Shown here piece by piece: positions 9,275 through 18,130 of a stretch of 64,000 nt of DNA. A program made the position numbers and the translations under genes. This stretch comes from DATAUD01 sp035511075. GTDB taxonomy: Bacteria > Verrucomicrobiota > Verrucomicrobiia > Limisphaerales > Palsa-1400. Position 1 is the stretch's first letter. The number at the start of each line of letters is the position of its first letter. The stretch lies in contig DATKFW010000150.1 in assembly GCA_035511075.1 (NCBI GenBank), positions 30,934-94,933 on the forward strand, given 5' to 3'. The notes below the pieces were generated by a model, which was not told the origin of the DNA, searched no databases, and saw nothing but the letters and a program-made list of their open reading frames with translations.

Positions 9275-10243
9275 ATGAAATTTCTCAAGGTTATTTGGAT
9301 GGGCATCTGGAGGGTGGTGTTCGGCATAAAAAGGGTCTTCGCGGGCAAAGACCGCGACACGACGCGAAACACGAAGCTGGTCCTCAAGGGGCACCACGCG
9401 CAGATGCTCGCCGCGGCGCGCAAAGGCAGTGTCGAGGCCCAAATCCAATTGGCAACCTGTTATTCCGATGGGGACGGCGTCGAACAGAATTATGCCGAGG
9501 CCGCACATTGGTTCGGCGAAGCCGCCCGACGCGGAGACCAGCGTGGACAGTTTAGTGTCGGGATTTGTTACGCCAACGGCCAGGGCGTGGCGCAGGATTA
9601 CGAGGAAGCCGCCGAGTGGTTCCGGCTCGCCGCCGAACAGGGCAATACCGGCGCGCAAGTCAGCCTGGGTCTTTGCCTGCAAAAGGGCCTCGGGGTCTTT
9701 GCCAGTATGGATGAGGCTGCACGATGGTTCCGACGCGCGGCCGAGGGCGGCGACCCGGCCGGGCAGGTCAGCCTGGCGTCATGCCTGCAAGCGGGCCGGG
9801 GCCTGCCCAAGGACGAAGTCGAAGCCGTTAGTTGGTTTCGCAAGGCGGCCGACCAGGGATTGGGCGAAGCGGAATATAATTTGGGCAAGTGTTGCCAGGA
9901 CGGCCTGGGCACCGACATCGACGCCGAGCAGGCGTACAAATTGTTTCGCGCCGCTGCCGAAAAAGGGCTGGCGCAGGCGGAATTTGAACTGGCGCTTTGC
10001 TGCTTTTATGGACGCGGCACGGAGATAGATCTTGTGGAGGCCTACACGTGGATGAGCCTGGCCACCCGTCGCGCCATTCCCAACGGCGCGGAGATGCTGA
10101 GGGAATGGAAGAAGGAAATGTCTCCCAAACAAATCGAGGAGGGCGACCGCCGCGTCGCCCGATGGGCGTCCAGCCAGCCAACAGGCGGCGCGGAACCTCT
10201 CGATCTTGAAGAGGAAGTGGAAGCGAAATTTCCGACGCCGTGA
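9275..10243 (+). CDS. Sel1-like repeat (SLR) protein
   Basis: A 322-residue protein with a short hydrophobic N-terminus (FLKVIWMGIWRVVFGI) that could anchor it or act as a poor signal. Six or more Sel1-like helix-turn-helix repeats of about 36 residues follow, with the consensus A..WF..AA..G...A...LG.CY..G.GV. Examples are EAAEWFRLAAEQGNTGAQ and EAVSWFRKAADQGLGEAE. Sel1 repeats form superhelical scaffolds for protein-protein interaction. The last repeat (EAYTWMSLATRRA) has the typical capping form with an Asn-Gly turn. No enzymatic domain is present. It lies just downstream of the small DUF4404-like gene and converges with thrC. Confidence 0.85.
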   Translation: MKFLKVIWMGIWRVVFGIKRVFAGKDRDTTRNTKLVLKGHHAQMLAAARKGSVEAQIQLATCYSDGDGVEQNYAEAAHWFGEAARRGDQRGQFSVGICYANGQGVAQDYEEAAEWFRLAAEQGNTGAQVSLGLCLQKGLGVFASMDEAARWFRRAAEGGDPAGQVSLASCLQAGRGLPKDEVEAVSWFRKAADQGLGEAEYNLGKCCQDGLGTDIDAEQAYKLFRAAAEKGLAQAEFELALCCFYGRGTEIDLVEAYTWMSLATRRAIPNGAEMLREWKKEMSPKQIEEGDRRVARWASSQPTGGAEPLDLEEEVEAKFPTP

Positions 10244-10274
10244 CTTGGCGCCATCGGGCCATGCGGATAAGCTC

Positions 10275-11360
10275 TTAGAGTCCGATCACCTTCAGTACCG
10301 CGTCCTTTTGCGGCTCGACAACGATTGCCTCAAAACCGGCGGCGCGGAACGCGGTGTCCGGGTCTTTGAGGCCGTGTCCGGTCATGGTCGCGGCGATGAC
10401 GCTCCCTTCGGGGATTTGGCCCGCCCTGGCGCAATGTATCAGACCTGCAAGGCACGCGGCGGATGCCGGTTCGACAAAGATGCCGTCGGTTCGCGCCACA
10501 AGCTTGTAGGCGGAGAGAATTTCTTCATCGGTGACCTTGTCAATAAACCCATTGGACTCCTGCAACGCCAGTGTGGCTGCCTGCCAACTTGCCGGATTGC
10601 CGATGCGGATGGCGGTGGCGATCGTCTGGGGATCAGCCACCGGCTTGCCCAACACGATCGGCGCCGCGCCCGCGGCTTGAAATCCGAACATGCGCGGCAG
10701 TTTGTCAATTTTCCGGGCGGCATGATATTGGCGGTAGCCCTTCCAATAGGCAACGATGTTGCCGGCGTTGCCGACGGGCAGAAAATGAAAATCGGGCGCG
10801 CGCCCGAGTTGGTCGCAAATCTCGAAGGACGCCGTTTTCTGGCCTTCGATGCGCACGGGGTTTATGCTGTTGACAACTTCGACCGAGGCCTCCTGGCCGA
10901 CTTCGCGCACGATGCGCAAGGCGTCGTCAAAATTGCCCTTCACCGCGATGGTGACTGCTCCGTACATCAACGCCTGGGCCATTTTGCCCAGGGCAATATT
11001 GCCCTGGGGCAGGAGCACGACGCATTTGAGTCCCGCGCGCGCCGCGTAGGCAGCCGCGGAGGCGGAGGTGTTGCCGGTACTGGCGCAGATGACAATCTGG
11101 GAGCCGCGTTCCCTGGCCTTGGAAACGGCCACCGTCATGCCGCGGTCCTTGAACGAACAGGTCGGGTTGAGTCCCTCGTACTTGAGCCACAATTCAAAAT
11201 TGCCGCCGATGGCGCGCACGAAATTGTCCGCGCGCACCAGAGGCGTGTTGCCCTCGTTGAGGGACACGACCGGGGTGGCGTCGGAAACGGGCAAATGCAC
11301 GCGATAGGCGTGTATCACACCGCGCCAGCCATTGCCTTGTGAGGGGAGGATGGAACTCAT
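10275..11360 (-). CDS. thrC: Threonine synthase
   Basis: A 361-residue PLP-dependent fold-type II enzyme that converts O-phospho-L-homoserine to threonine. The PLP lysine lies in the CSFKDRGM motif (Lys71), the phosphate-binding substrate loop in STGNTSAS, and LVRADNF / EGNTPLV are characteristic of ThrC. The length is typical of the short bacterial class. The ATG overlaps the stop codon of the upstream homoserine dehydrogenase by one base (TAATG), implying translational coupling. Together these genes run the last steps from aspartate semialdehyde to threonine, lacking only homoserine kinase, which is not in the window. Confidence 0.95.
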   Translation of the reverse strand: MSSILPSQGNGWRGVIHAYRVHLPVSDATPVVSLNEGNTPLVRADNFVRAIGGNFELWLKYEGLNPTCSFKDRGMTVAVSKARERGSQIVICASTGNTSASAAAYAARAGLKCVVLLPQGNIALGKMAQALMYGAVTIAVKGNFDDALRIVREVGQEASVEVVNSINPVRIEGQKTASFEICDQLGRAPDFHFLPVGNAGNIVAYWKGYRQYHAARKIDKLPRMFGFQAAGAAPIVLGKPVADPQTIATAIRIGNPASWQAATLALQESNGFIDKVTDEEILSAYKLVARTDGIFVEPASAACLAGLIHCARAGQIPEGSVIAATMTGHGLKDPDTAFRAAGFEAIVVEPQKDAVLKVIGL

Positions 11361-12679
11361 TAATCAAAGCTTTCCACTCGTAACATCACCGGGGGTTCTT
11401 TGACCACGGGCAATCTTGCGATTTTTGCGAGCGCCTTGCGCATCGCGGCATTGGGCGCCTGGTGGCTCATCAAAATCAGCGGCACACTTTGTTTCTCGTG
11501 ACCTTCTGGCTGGATCACGGAGGAAATGCCAATGCGGGACGCGGCCAGAATCGAAGCAACCCTGGCCAGGGTTCCCGGCTTGTCCACGACATTGAGGCGG
11601 AGATAGTAGCGCGACACCACCTCCGCAATGGGCAGGACCGTTCCCTGGTGATCATGCGGGACGAAAGGCGGGATTCGCGCGCAAGTCCCATGCTTCAAAT
11701 CCAAGGCGGCGTCCGCGATGTCGCTCATCACGGCGCTGGCCGTGGCGTCCTTGCCCGCCCCGCGCCCGTAAAAAAGAGTGTCGCCCACAACGTCGCCACG
11801 CACGAAGACAGCGTTGAAAACATGATTGACGCTGGCCAGAACATGCGCGTCGGGCACCAGGGCCGGATAGACGGAAACCTGAATTGTCTTGGGCTCGCCC
11901 GCGGGGCCGCCGTCCGCGGCTTTGACGACACCGAGCAGCTTGATGGTGTAACCGAGTTTGGCGGCGAATTCGATGTCGGCGCGCGTGATGGAACGGATGC
12001 CCTCAACATAAATCCTGCTCGGAGGAACCCAAAAGCCGTGCGCCAGGGAGGCCAGGATGCCGATCTTGTGCTCGGAATCAAATCCGTCGATGTCCAGTGA
12101 AGGATCGGCCTCGGCGTAACCGAGACGTTGGGCCTCCTGGAGAGTTGGCGCGAAGTCGGACATTTCGAGCTTCATCCGTGTCAAGATATAATTACAGGTG
12201 CCATTGACGATGCCGTAGATATGCGTGATGCGATTGCCGACAAAGCCTTCGCGCAAGGCCTTGATGATCGGGATACCGCCGGCGACGCTCGCTTCGTAAT
12301 ACAGGTTCGCGCGATATTTCTTGGCGGCCGCGAAGAGTTCCTCGCCGTGCGCGGAAATGAGCGCCTTGTTGGCGGTGATGACGGGCTTGCCCAATTTGAG
12401 GGCCGTCAGGATCATCGTTTTGGCCAGGCTGGTGCCGCCGACCAGCTCAATGACGACATCGACGTTCGGATCGTCGATGAGACCGGCCCAATCGGTGGTC
12501 ATCAGGGCCGGAGCAATGGGATAAGGACGCGGTTCGTCAAAAGCCTTGACGGCGACCTTCGTCAAACTAATTTTTACGCCCAGGCGCGATTCCAGGAGGG
12601 GGCCGTTGTGGCGGAGGTGATGGAACACCCCGCTTCCGACCGTGCCACCGCCGATCATGCCAAAATTGACCTGACGCAT
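11360..12679 (-). CDS. hom: Homoserine dehydrogenase with C-terminal ACT domain
   Basis: An NAD(P)H-dependent reductase converting aspartate semialdehyde to homoserine. From the chosen ATG (MRQVNFGM) the protein has 439 residues; an in-frame TTG 13 codons upstream exists but adds nothing conserved. The Rossmann motif GMIGGGTVGSG is at the N-terminus. The catalytic-domain motif FYGRGAGKDATASAV is near residue 320. An ACT domain (YYLRLNVVDKPGTLARVA) occupies the last ~85 residues, as in feedback-regulated bacterial Hom proteins inhibited by threonine. The stop overlaps the thrC start. A VOC-family gene lies 77 bp upstream on the same strand. Confidence 0.95.
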   Translation of the reverse strand: MRQVNFGMIGGGTVGSGVFHHLRHNGPLLESRLGVKISLTKVAVKAFDEPRPYPIAPALMTTDWAGLIDDPNVDVVIELVGGTSLAKTMILTALKLGKPVITANKALISAHGEELFAAAKKYRANLYYEASVAGGIPIIKALREGFVGNRITHIYGIVNGTCNYILTRMKLEMSDFAPTLQEAQRLGYAEADPSLDIDGFDSEHKIGILASLAHGFWVPPSRIYVEGIRSITRADIEFAAKLGYTIKLLGVVKAADGGPAGEPKTIQVSVYPALVPDAHVLASVNHVFNAVFVRGDVVGDTLFYGRGAGKDATASAVMSDIADAALDLKHGTCARIPPFVPHDHQGTVLPIAEVVSRYYLRLNVVDKPGTLARVASILAASRIGISSVIQPEGHEKQSVPLILMSHQAPNAAMRKALAKIARLPVVKEPPVMLRVESFD

Positions 12680-12756
12680 AAGAGCGGAGACTCTGGCCAA
12701 AAGCCAGCGCTTAAACAACTGAAAAACTCCAGTTCGCGGGTCGTGACGCCGCGGTT

Positions 12757-13110
12757 CTAGACCCTGCGCTTGTGAATCATGATCTTGTTACCGTCCGGGT
12801 CGGCGATCATCGCACAGCGGCAGACTGGGGTGTCGAACGTGTCCATCACAATAGTGACATCGCGGGATTTCAGGCGCGCCATTTCGGCATCCAAATCATC
12901 GACCTCAAACGCCACGAGCGTCCCGTCCGCGGACGGCTTCCAATTCGGGTAGGCGCCGATGGCGAAAGTCGCCGCGCCAATGTCGTATTCAATCCAATTG
13001 CCGCCGGCTGTTTCGCTCGTGGTTTTGAGTCCGAGCGTCTCCTCGTAAAACTGGCGCGCGCGTTTGATGTCGGTCACGGGCGCGCCGACAAAAGCAATTT
13101 CAGTAATCAT
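12757..13110 (-). CDS. VOC-superfamily (glyoxalase/bleomycin-resistance-like) protein
   Basis: A protein of 117 residues from the ATG that gives MITEIAFVGAP; the frame continues 20 codons further upstream but conservation begins at MITEI. It shows one pair of beta-alpha-beta-beta-beta modules: VTDIKRARQFYEETLGLK at the start, then WIEYDIGAATFAIG, LVAFEVDDLDAEMARLK and IADPDGNKIMIHKR. The DPDGN turn and the final strand are classic for VOC proteins. Members include glyoxalases, dioxygenases and antibiotic-binding proteins, so the substrate cannot be predicted. It sits upstream of hom-thrC on the same strand, most likely by chance or as a shared transcript. Confidence 0.8.
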   Translation of the reverse strand: MITEIAFVGAPVTDIKRARQFYEETLGLKTTSETAGGNWIEYDIGAATFAIGAYPNWKPSADGTLVAFEVDDLDAEMARLKSRDVTIVMDTFDTPVCRCAMIADPDGNKIMIHKRRV

Positions 13111-13312
13111 CCGGAGACATTCTGTCCAATAATCGGGAATGTCAACCCGGTCGCGCCACGGGGCATCCAAACGGCGCCAATTTATGCTGGAAAGTCGCCC
13201 GTCGAGACCGCCGAAAAAGGGCGGCGGGACGGCTCGGTGTTTGCTTCAATTCGGCTTGCAACTTTTCCATTGCAAGGGGTTTAATGTTGGGTGGCGGTTG
13301 TTTGATCGAATT

Positions 13313-14599
13313 ATGGCCCAATTCCAATACAAAGCGCGGCGCCGCGATGGCCAGACGGTCACCGGCATCCTGGAGGTCGCCGACCGGGGCGCGGCCTTGA
13401 TGCAGATTGAACGTCTGGGACTTTTTCCCATTGCCGTCGAATCGCCCAAAGGGGGCGTCGCCGGCGCCGTTGCGGCCGCGGCCCGTCCCGGTCCGGGCAC
13501 CGGATCGTGGACGGATTCGCTGCCGCCGGGCTTGCGCCGTTATTTCAACAGACAGCGCCCGCCCAAGTTACAGGAGCTGGCGACGTTCACCAACCAATTG
13601 GCCAATTTGATCAAATCGGGTATGCCTCTGACGGTGGCCCTCGCCAGCATGGGCCATCTGGAGACCAAAGGAATTTCGGCGGAAGTCAGCCGGCAGCTCA
13701 AACAGGATGTCACGGAAGGGAAAGGTCTCTCCGAGGCGATGGCAAGACAGCCGGTGATCTTTTCCAACCTGTACATCAACATGGTAAAAGCCGGGGAGCA
13801 AAGCGGGGCGTTGGTGGATGTATTGCGGCGAATGGGAGACCATTTCGAACGGTTCGCCGAAGTGCAGGCGAAGTTCAAGTCAGCCATGATCTATCCGATA
13901 TTCGTCTGCTGCGTGGGAATCGCAATCAGCATTTTCTTTATGACAGTGATGCTGCCGAGCTTCCTGACGCTCTTCGACGGCCTGCACGTGCAGCTCCCGT
14001 TGACGACGCGCATTCTGATCGGAATCAACGGGTTCTTTAAACATTGGTGGTGGCTGCTGGTCGGGATCGTCATTGCCATAACCATCGTTTTCAACCGTTT
14101 TCGCGCCTCGGAACGGGGGCGCAGAGCCATCGATGGATGGCGAATCAACGCGCCAGTCTTCGGGAAAGTCATGCGCCTGCACCTGTTCGGACAATTCTCC
14201 CGCACACTTTCGACCTTGCTCCACAACGGCGTGCCTGTGCTGACGGCACTTGAAATCACCGAACAGATCATTACCAACAGCATCATTCGCGAGGCCATCG
14301 CCAAGGCGCGAGTGGACGTGACCGACGGCAAGACGCTTGCCCAGCCGCTGGCGCGCAGCAAGATATTCCCGCAGTTGATGGTCGATTTGATCAAGATCGG
14401 GGAGGAAACGGGGGACGTGCCCGGGGCGCTGCACAACCTGGCCGAAACCTACGAGAGCGAATTGGAAATCGGCCTGCGCGTGATGACCAACATGGTGGAG
14501 CCGGTGATCATTTGCATCATGGCGCTGGGAGTGGGATTCCTGCTCATCAGCGTGCTCTCGGCGCTCTTTGCGATCACTTCGAGCATCTCCATGAAGTGA
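13313..14599 (+). CDS. gspF: Type II secretion system / type IV pilus inner-membrane platform protein GspF
   Basis: A 428-residue polytopic platform protein that couples the cytoplasmic secretion ATPase to pseudopilus assembly. The start at MAQFQYKARRRDG is chosen because GspF/PilC proteins begin with this (F.Y.A.d..G....G) motif; the frame is open about 58 codons further upstream without conservation. Two T2SSF domains are visible, beginning FTNQLANLIKSGMPL and LFGQFSRTLSTLLHNGVPV. Each is followed by a Gly/Glu-rich EAMARQ...GEQSGAL / GEETGDVPGAL stretch, and three hydrophobic segments lie near 220, 270 and at the C-terminus. It overlaps the next gene by four bases (GTGA), so the whole F-H-I-J-K set is translationally coupled. 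Confidence 0.93.
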   Translation: MAQFQYKARRRDGQTVTGILEVADRGAALMQIERLGLFPIAVESPKGGVAGAVAAAARPGPGTGSWTDSLPPGLRRYFNRQRPPKLQELATFTNQLANLIKSGMPLTVALASMGHLETKGISAEVSRQLKQDVTEGKGLSEAMARQPVIFSNLYINMVKAGEQSGALVDVLRRMGDHFERFAEVQAKFKSAMIYPIFVCCVGIAISIFFMTVMLPSFLTLFDGLHVQLPLTTRILIGINGFFKHWWWLLVGIVIAITIVFNRFRASERGRRAIDGWRINAPVFGKVMRLHLFGQFSRTLSTLLHNGVPVLTALEITEQIITNSIIREAIAKARVDVTDGKTLAQPLARSKIFPQLMVDLIKIGEETGDVPGALHNLAETYESELEIGLRVMTNMVEPVIICIMALGVGFLLISVLSALFAITSSISMK

Positions 14600-15063
14600 A
14601 GGCCAGACGCCACAGCCCGCGCGGGTTCACCCTCATCGAGATCATGATGGTGGTGGCCATCATCGGTTTGACACTGACGATGGGCATCCCGTCCTTTGTC
14701 CGGGTCCTTAGAAAGGAGGGCATGCGCAAGGCGGAATCCGAAATGGTGGAGGCCTGCCAGGACGCGCGGCGCGCCGCGATCATGAACAATCAAACCACCG
14801 ATCTGGTGCTCCATCCCATCGACGGCAGTTTTGAAGTGCCAGGCGCTTATGAAAGGAAGGCGTTTCCGAACGATATTATCATTGACATCCTTGGGGTCAA
14901 TTTCATCCAACTCGAAAAGGCGGACGAGGCGCGGGTGCATTTCTTTCCCAACGGCACGAGCGATGAATTTACGATATTGATCCATTCGACCTCGGACGGC
15001 GCCTACCGAAAGATTTCCCTGGATACGGTGACCGCGTTGACTGTGGTGGAGGACATCAAATGA
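14596..15063 (+). CDS. gspH: Type II secretion pseudopilin, GspH-like
   Basis: A 155-residue pseudopilin starting at a GTG that overlaps the gspF stop (GTGA). The prepilin peptidase signal is short and basic (MKARRHSPRG) and cleavage is expected between Gly10 and Phe11 of RG-FTLIEIMMVVAIIG. The conserved Glu5 of the mature protein needed for assembly is present. The remainder (SFVRVLRKEG..., ACQDARRAAIMNNQ) matches the GspH minor-pseudopilin pattern better than the major pseudopilin GspG, which has a calcium site not evident here. It may be a GspG-like paralogue; H is inferred from sequence and from position between F and I. Confidence 0.75.
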   Translation: MKARRHSPRGFTLIEIMMVVAIIGLTLTMGIPSFVRVLRKEGMRKAESEMVEACQDARRAAIMNNQTTDLVLHPIDGSFEVPGAYERKAFPNDIIIDILGVNFIQLEKADEARVHFFPNGTSDEFTILIHSTSDGAYRKISLDTVTALTVVEDIK

Positions 15064-15476
15064 GACTTGCCGCGGAGAGCCGGACGGACGGTCCGGAGGC
15101 ATTCACTTTAATCGAGGTGATGCTTGCCATCACGATTTTTTTCATGGCGATGTTCACCATATTGGGTGTTCTGGGTTCCGGCGTGCGCGCGGCAAGTCTC
15201 TTGCGTAACAACGGCCCCAGCGCGGGAATGGTGGTCGCGCAATTGTCCGCCACCAACAAGCTGGAGGAGGGAAGCGAAGCGGGAACGTTCGAGGACATTC
15301 CCATTTACCAGGGTTACCGATGGGTTTCAAATTCTCGCGAGGTGGCCACCAATGGTCTCTTCCAGATCGACGTGGTGGTGGTCGATCCAAATGGCACTCA
15401 AAGCTCAATGCTGAGCGTGCTGCTCTACCGGCCCGATTCGGACAACGGACAATTGGGATTGCGTCCATCGCACTGA
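15060..15476 (+). CDS. gspI: Type II secretion minor pseudopilin, GspI-like
   Basis: A 138-residue pseudopilin whose ATG overlaps the stop of the previous gene (ATGA). The prepilin motif is GPEA-FTLIEVMLAITIFFMAM, so the residue before the cut is Ala instead of the usual Gly, a variant common in Verrucomicrobia and Planctomycetes pseudopilins. Residue E5 of the mature helix is kept. After the helix come AQLSATNKLEEG and a short beta-rich globular domain, matching the GspI pattern (A...A.NKL) of the pseudopilus tip that also contains GspJ and GspK. The stop is three bases before the next start. Confidence 0.8.
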   Translation: MRLAAESRTDGPEAFTLIEVMLAITIFFMAMFTILGVLGSGVRAASLLRNNGPSAGMVVAQLSATNKLEEGSEAGTFEDIPIYQGYRWVSNSREVATNGLFQIDVVVVDPNGTQSSMLSVLLYRPDSDNGQLGLRPSH

Positions 15477-15479
15477 TCG

Positions 15480-16124
15480 ATGAAGACAAAACGCGCCAAT
15501 CAAGGGTTCACGCTGATCGAGGTGATGGTGGCGTTCACGCTTTTTTCGCTGGTCATGATGAGCGTCATCGCCTGTTGGAAGGCGGTCGTCGCCGGAAAGA
15601 TCACCGCGGAAACGGCCGCGGCGGCGGCCCAGCGGGCGCGCATCGGCATGAGAACCGTCGAGAATGCGCTCTCGTGCGCGGAAATATCCGCCCAGAACAT
15701 TCAGTTTTACGCCTTCCTCAACGACACCAGCGGGAAGTTTGCCACGTTGAGCGTCGCAGCCCGGCTGCCGGCGGAGTTTCCCGGCTCCGGACTGTTTGGC
15801 GACGACGTTATGCGGCGGGTCTCCTTTGATGTCGAACCCGGGGCCAACAATGAGAACAATCTGGTGATGAACCAATGGCCGTTGCTGGAGGCATTGGACC
15901 AGGCCAACACGCCGTATCCCATTGTCCTGGCCCGCGATGTCAACGTTTTCATGCTGGAATTCTGGTCGAAGGAGAACGGCGACTGGGAGGTGTCTTTCGA
16001 TCCGACCAACGCGTTCCCGCCGCTGATTCGCGTGACGTTGGGAGTCGGGCACTCGGCGGAACATCCAGACGCGCCGTATGACGTGATTGTCCGAACCGTG
16101 GCCATGGCGTCGGTCGCCCATTGA
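15480..16124 (+). CDS. gspJ: Type II secretion minor pseudopilin, GspJ-like
   Basis: A 214-residue pseudopilin. The leader MKTKRANQG is cut before FTLIEVMVAFTLFSLVMM, with Glu5 present. The mature domain is larger than that of the neighbours (about 205 residues) and beta-rich, containing RIGMRTVENALSCAEI and a C-terminal FWSKENGDWEVSFD strand pair. The size and order (after I, before K) fit GspJ, which forms the I-J-K tip complex that initiates pseudopilus growth in the periplasm. The stop overlaps the region of alternative starts of the next gene. Confidence 0.8.
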   Translation: MKTKRANQGFTLIEVMVAFTLFSLVMMSVIACWKAVVAGKITAETAAAAAQRARIGMRTVENALSCAEISAQNIQFYAFLNDTSGKFATLSVAARLPAEFPGSGLFGDDVMRRVSFDVEPGANNENNLVMNQWPLLEALDQANTPYPIVLARDVNVFMLEFWSKENGDWEVSFDPTNAFPPLIRVTLGVGHSAEHPDAPYDVIVRTVAMASVAH

Positions 16125-16126
16125 GG

Positions 16127-17296
16127 ATGAGAATGAGAATCGAGAAGAAAAAATCACGCGGTGGATTCGCCTTGATATTGGTCATGCTGACCATCATCAC
16201 GCTGACGGCATTGGTCGCCTCGCTGGCCATCTCGATGAATACGGAGATGCGCCTGGCGCGCAATTCCGATTACGACGTGGAAATGGAGTGGATGGGGCGC
16301 TCGGGCATCGAACTGGCGGAGTTCGCCCTTGCCAACAAATGCGCGGCGCAGAAGGGGATCGACGCCCTGGACCAATTCTGGGCCGGTGGAACGTCGCCGT
16401 GCAGCAATGACATTCCGCAGATTTCCCTCAAGAACGTGCAACTGGGTCGCGGGGAGATCTCGGTCACCATCACGGACATGGAGCGGAAATGGGACATCAA
16501 TTTGATTGCCAACCCGCACCAGCCCCAACTGGCTGTGCTGCAAAAGGCGCTGGCGGAAGTCGGGGTGACCGACGCCTCCCTAAGCTCGACCATCAGTGAT
16601 TCAATACTTGACTGGTGTAACCCGGCTGACACGCCGCGGTTCAGCGGCGCCAAGGACGATTATTACACGCATTTGAAGCCGCCGTATTTCTGCAAGGACG
16701 GGCCGATTGATGATTTGAGCGAATTGCTCCTGATCAAGGGAATGACGCCGGAGATTTATTGGGGGTCCAATGCGACCAATCATCCCGTTTCCGCCTTTCA
16801 GCAACATGGCGGAGGCGCGTTCGCCGAGCCGACCGGCGGCGGCCCGAGCGGTTCTGGCAACAAGGATGAGCCGGTGTATCCGGTCGGTTTGCAGCAATTG
16901 TTTTCACCGATGGGCGGCAAGCTCAACATCAACACGGCCTCCCTTCAAACCTTGCAGCTCATTCCGGGAATGGATGAATCCAGCGCCGAGGCGATCATCC
17001 GGCAACGCGCGGGGCCCGATGGAATCGACGGCACGGACGACGACGCGCCTTTCCAAAACATCGGTGAGATCAACAGCGGAATGCCCGGAGGCGGGGCGCC
17101 GCCCAACGTGCAGGGAGCGCCGCCGGCAGGCGTCGCCGCCCAGGGTTTGGGCAGTTATATTGACGTGCGCAGCTACGTTTTTGAAGTGAAGGTGGACGCG
17201 GAGATCAACGGCTACAAGCGCGCCTTTTACGGAATAGTCAGCCGCGCCGGCGCCAGCGGCCAGAAAATTCAATGCGTGAAGTTCTACTGGGAATAA
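16127..17296 (+). CDS. gspK: Type II secretion pseudopilus tip protein GspK
   Basis: A protein of about 389 residues with the GspK architecture. It has a basic N-terminus (MRMRIEKKKSRGG), an FALILVMLTIITLTALVASLA pseudopilin-type helix with the GspK-typical absence of Glu5, then a large alpha-domain. This includes EWMGRSGIELAEFAL, DMERKWDINL and the helix-hairpin-helix-like KLNINTASLQTLQLIPGM. TTG at 16121 (overlapping the gspJ stop), ATG 16127 and ATG 16133 are all in frame; ATG 16127 is chosen. The linker 225-250 is Gly/Pro-rich. GspK caps the pseudopilus tip. It ends the cluster; no gspC, D, E, G, L or M gene lies within the window. Confidence 0.88.
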   Translation: MRMRIEKKKSRGGFALILVMLTIITLTALVASLAISMNTEMRLARNSDYDVEMEWMGRSGIELAEFALANKCAAQKGIDALDQFWAGGTSPCSNDIPQISLKNVQLGRGEISVTITDMERKWDINLIANPHQPQLAVLQKALAEVGVTDASLSSTISDSILDWCNPADTPRFSGAKDDYYTHLKPPYFCKDGPIDDLSELLLIKGMTPEIYWGSNATNHPVSAFQQHGGGAFAEPTGGGPSGSGNKDEPVYPVGLQQLFSPMGGKLNINTASLQTLQLIPGMDESSAEAIIRQRAGPDGIDGTDDDAPFQNIGEINSGMPGGGAPPNVQGAPPAGVAAQGLGSYIDVRSYVFEVKVDAEINGYKRAFYGIVSRAGASGQKIQCVKFYWE

Positions 17297-17303
17297 GCCC
17301 CGG

Positions 17304-18041
17304 CTAGGGAAATATTAGGCGGATTCCAACGGGATTGGTCGGGCCGTTCTGCACTGTGATTTTTTGCATCGAGGGTTTCAGCCAGTTCGCAGAAAAATTC
17401 CCGGACGTTGTTTGTTGAGCGCTGCCATCGCCGAGCATGATATTTCCTGCGCCGCTGGAGTTCCCTTTTGAATGCATCTTCAGCGACCAGCACACCGGAC
17501 CCGTGATGATCACGTCGTTACCTTTGCCGTTAGACGGAGAGTAGCCATATTCTGGATCGGGTGTGGTTCCGGGTCCCAGGTTGCGATCGCCGCCAAGGAG
17601 TGCCTGCGGAAAGGTATCGTTTGCGCTGACGCCGACGAAATAGGAGATATTGGTATTGGCCACGAGGTTAACGAAGGTCTGGGCCGGCTTCCGTTCATCG
17701 GTGGGGCAAACGAGCACCAGCGGAGATGGCCCAAGGTAGCTGGACATCGCAGCATAATTTGTCCAGGCATAAGCGCTTTCGTCCGTGAGGTAAAGAAAGT
17801 CACGCCACCCGCCATTGGTTACTGACGCGGAGAATGGATATCTGTCGCCATTATCGTTTGACCAGATGCGATATGCGATGCCGATTTGCTTGAGGTTGTT
17901 GATGCAGGCGATGCGAGCGGATTTCTGACGCGCCCGGTCGGTCGCCGGGATGAGCATGACTAGCAAAGCAGCAACCACGGCTACAACGACCGCCAGTTCA
18001 ACACGGGTGAATGCTTCCGCCCGACCAGCGACAGCTTTCAT
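17304..18041 (-). CDS. Orphan prepilin-like (type II pseudopilin N-terminal) secreted protein
   Basis: A 245-residue protein convergent with gspK. Its N-terminus AEA-FTRVELAVVVAVVAALLVMLIPA is a class III/prepilin signal and helix with Glu5 kept and Ala at the -1 position, followed by CINNLKQIGIAYRIWSNDNGDRYPF. This helix-plus-LKQIGIA.....D..... pattern defines the large family of prepilin-like proteins expanded in Verrucomicrobia and Planctomycetes. The C-terminal part is beta-rich and contains HSKGNSSGAGNIMLGDGSAQ, the H.....N....DG.....-type ending typical of this family. Probably surface- or periplasm-exposed; function unknown. Only seven bases separate it from gspK. Confidence 0.8.
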   Translation of the reverse strand: MKAVAGRAEAFTRVELAVVVAVVAALLVMLIPATDRARQKSARIACINNLKQIGIAYRIWSNDNGDRYPFSASVTNGGWRDFLYLTDESAYAWTNYAAMSSYLGPSPLVLVCPTDERKPAQTFVNLVANTNISYFVGVSANDTFPQALLGGDRNLGPGTTPDPEYGYSPSNGKGNDVIITGPVCWSLKMHSKGNSSGAGNIMLGDGSAQQTTSGNFSANWLKPSMQKITVQNGPTNPVGIRLIFP

Positions 18042-18130
18042 AAATATATTCTACACCAGGGCCATCATAAAAGCGACTTTTTGATTGCGGTTGCGCTCGG
18101 CCCGGCTTGGCCGTAGGTTGCGCCTCCTTT

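Noticed and set aside
10206..11342. 378-codon plus-strand frame over thrC
   Set aside because: Antisense shadow of threonine synthase, whose PLP motif and coupling to hom are clear.
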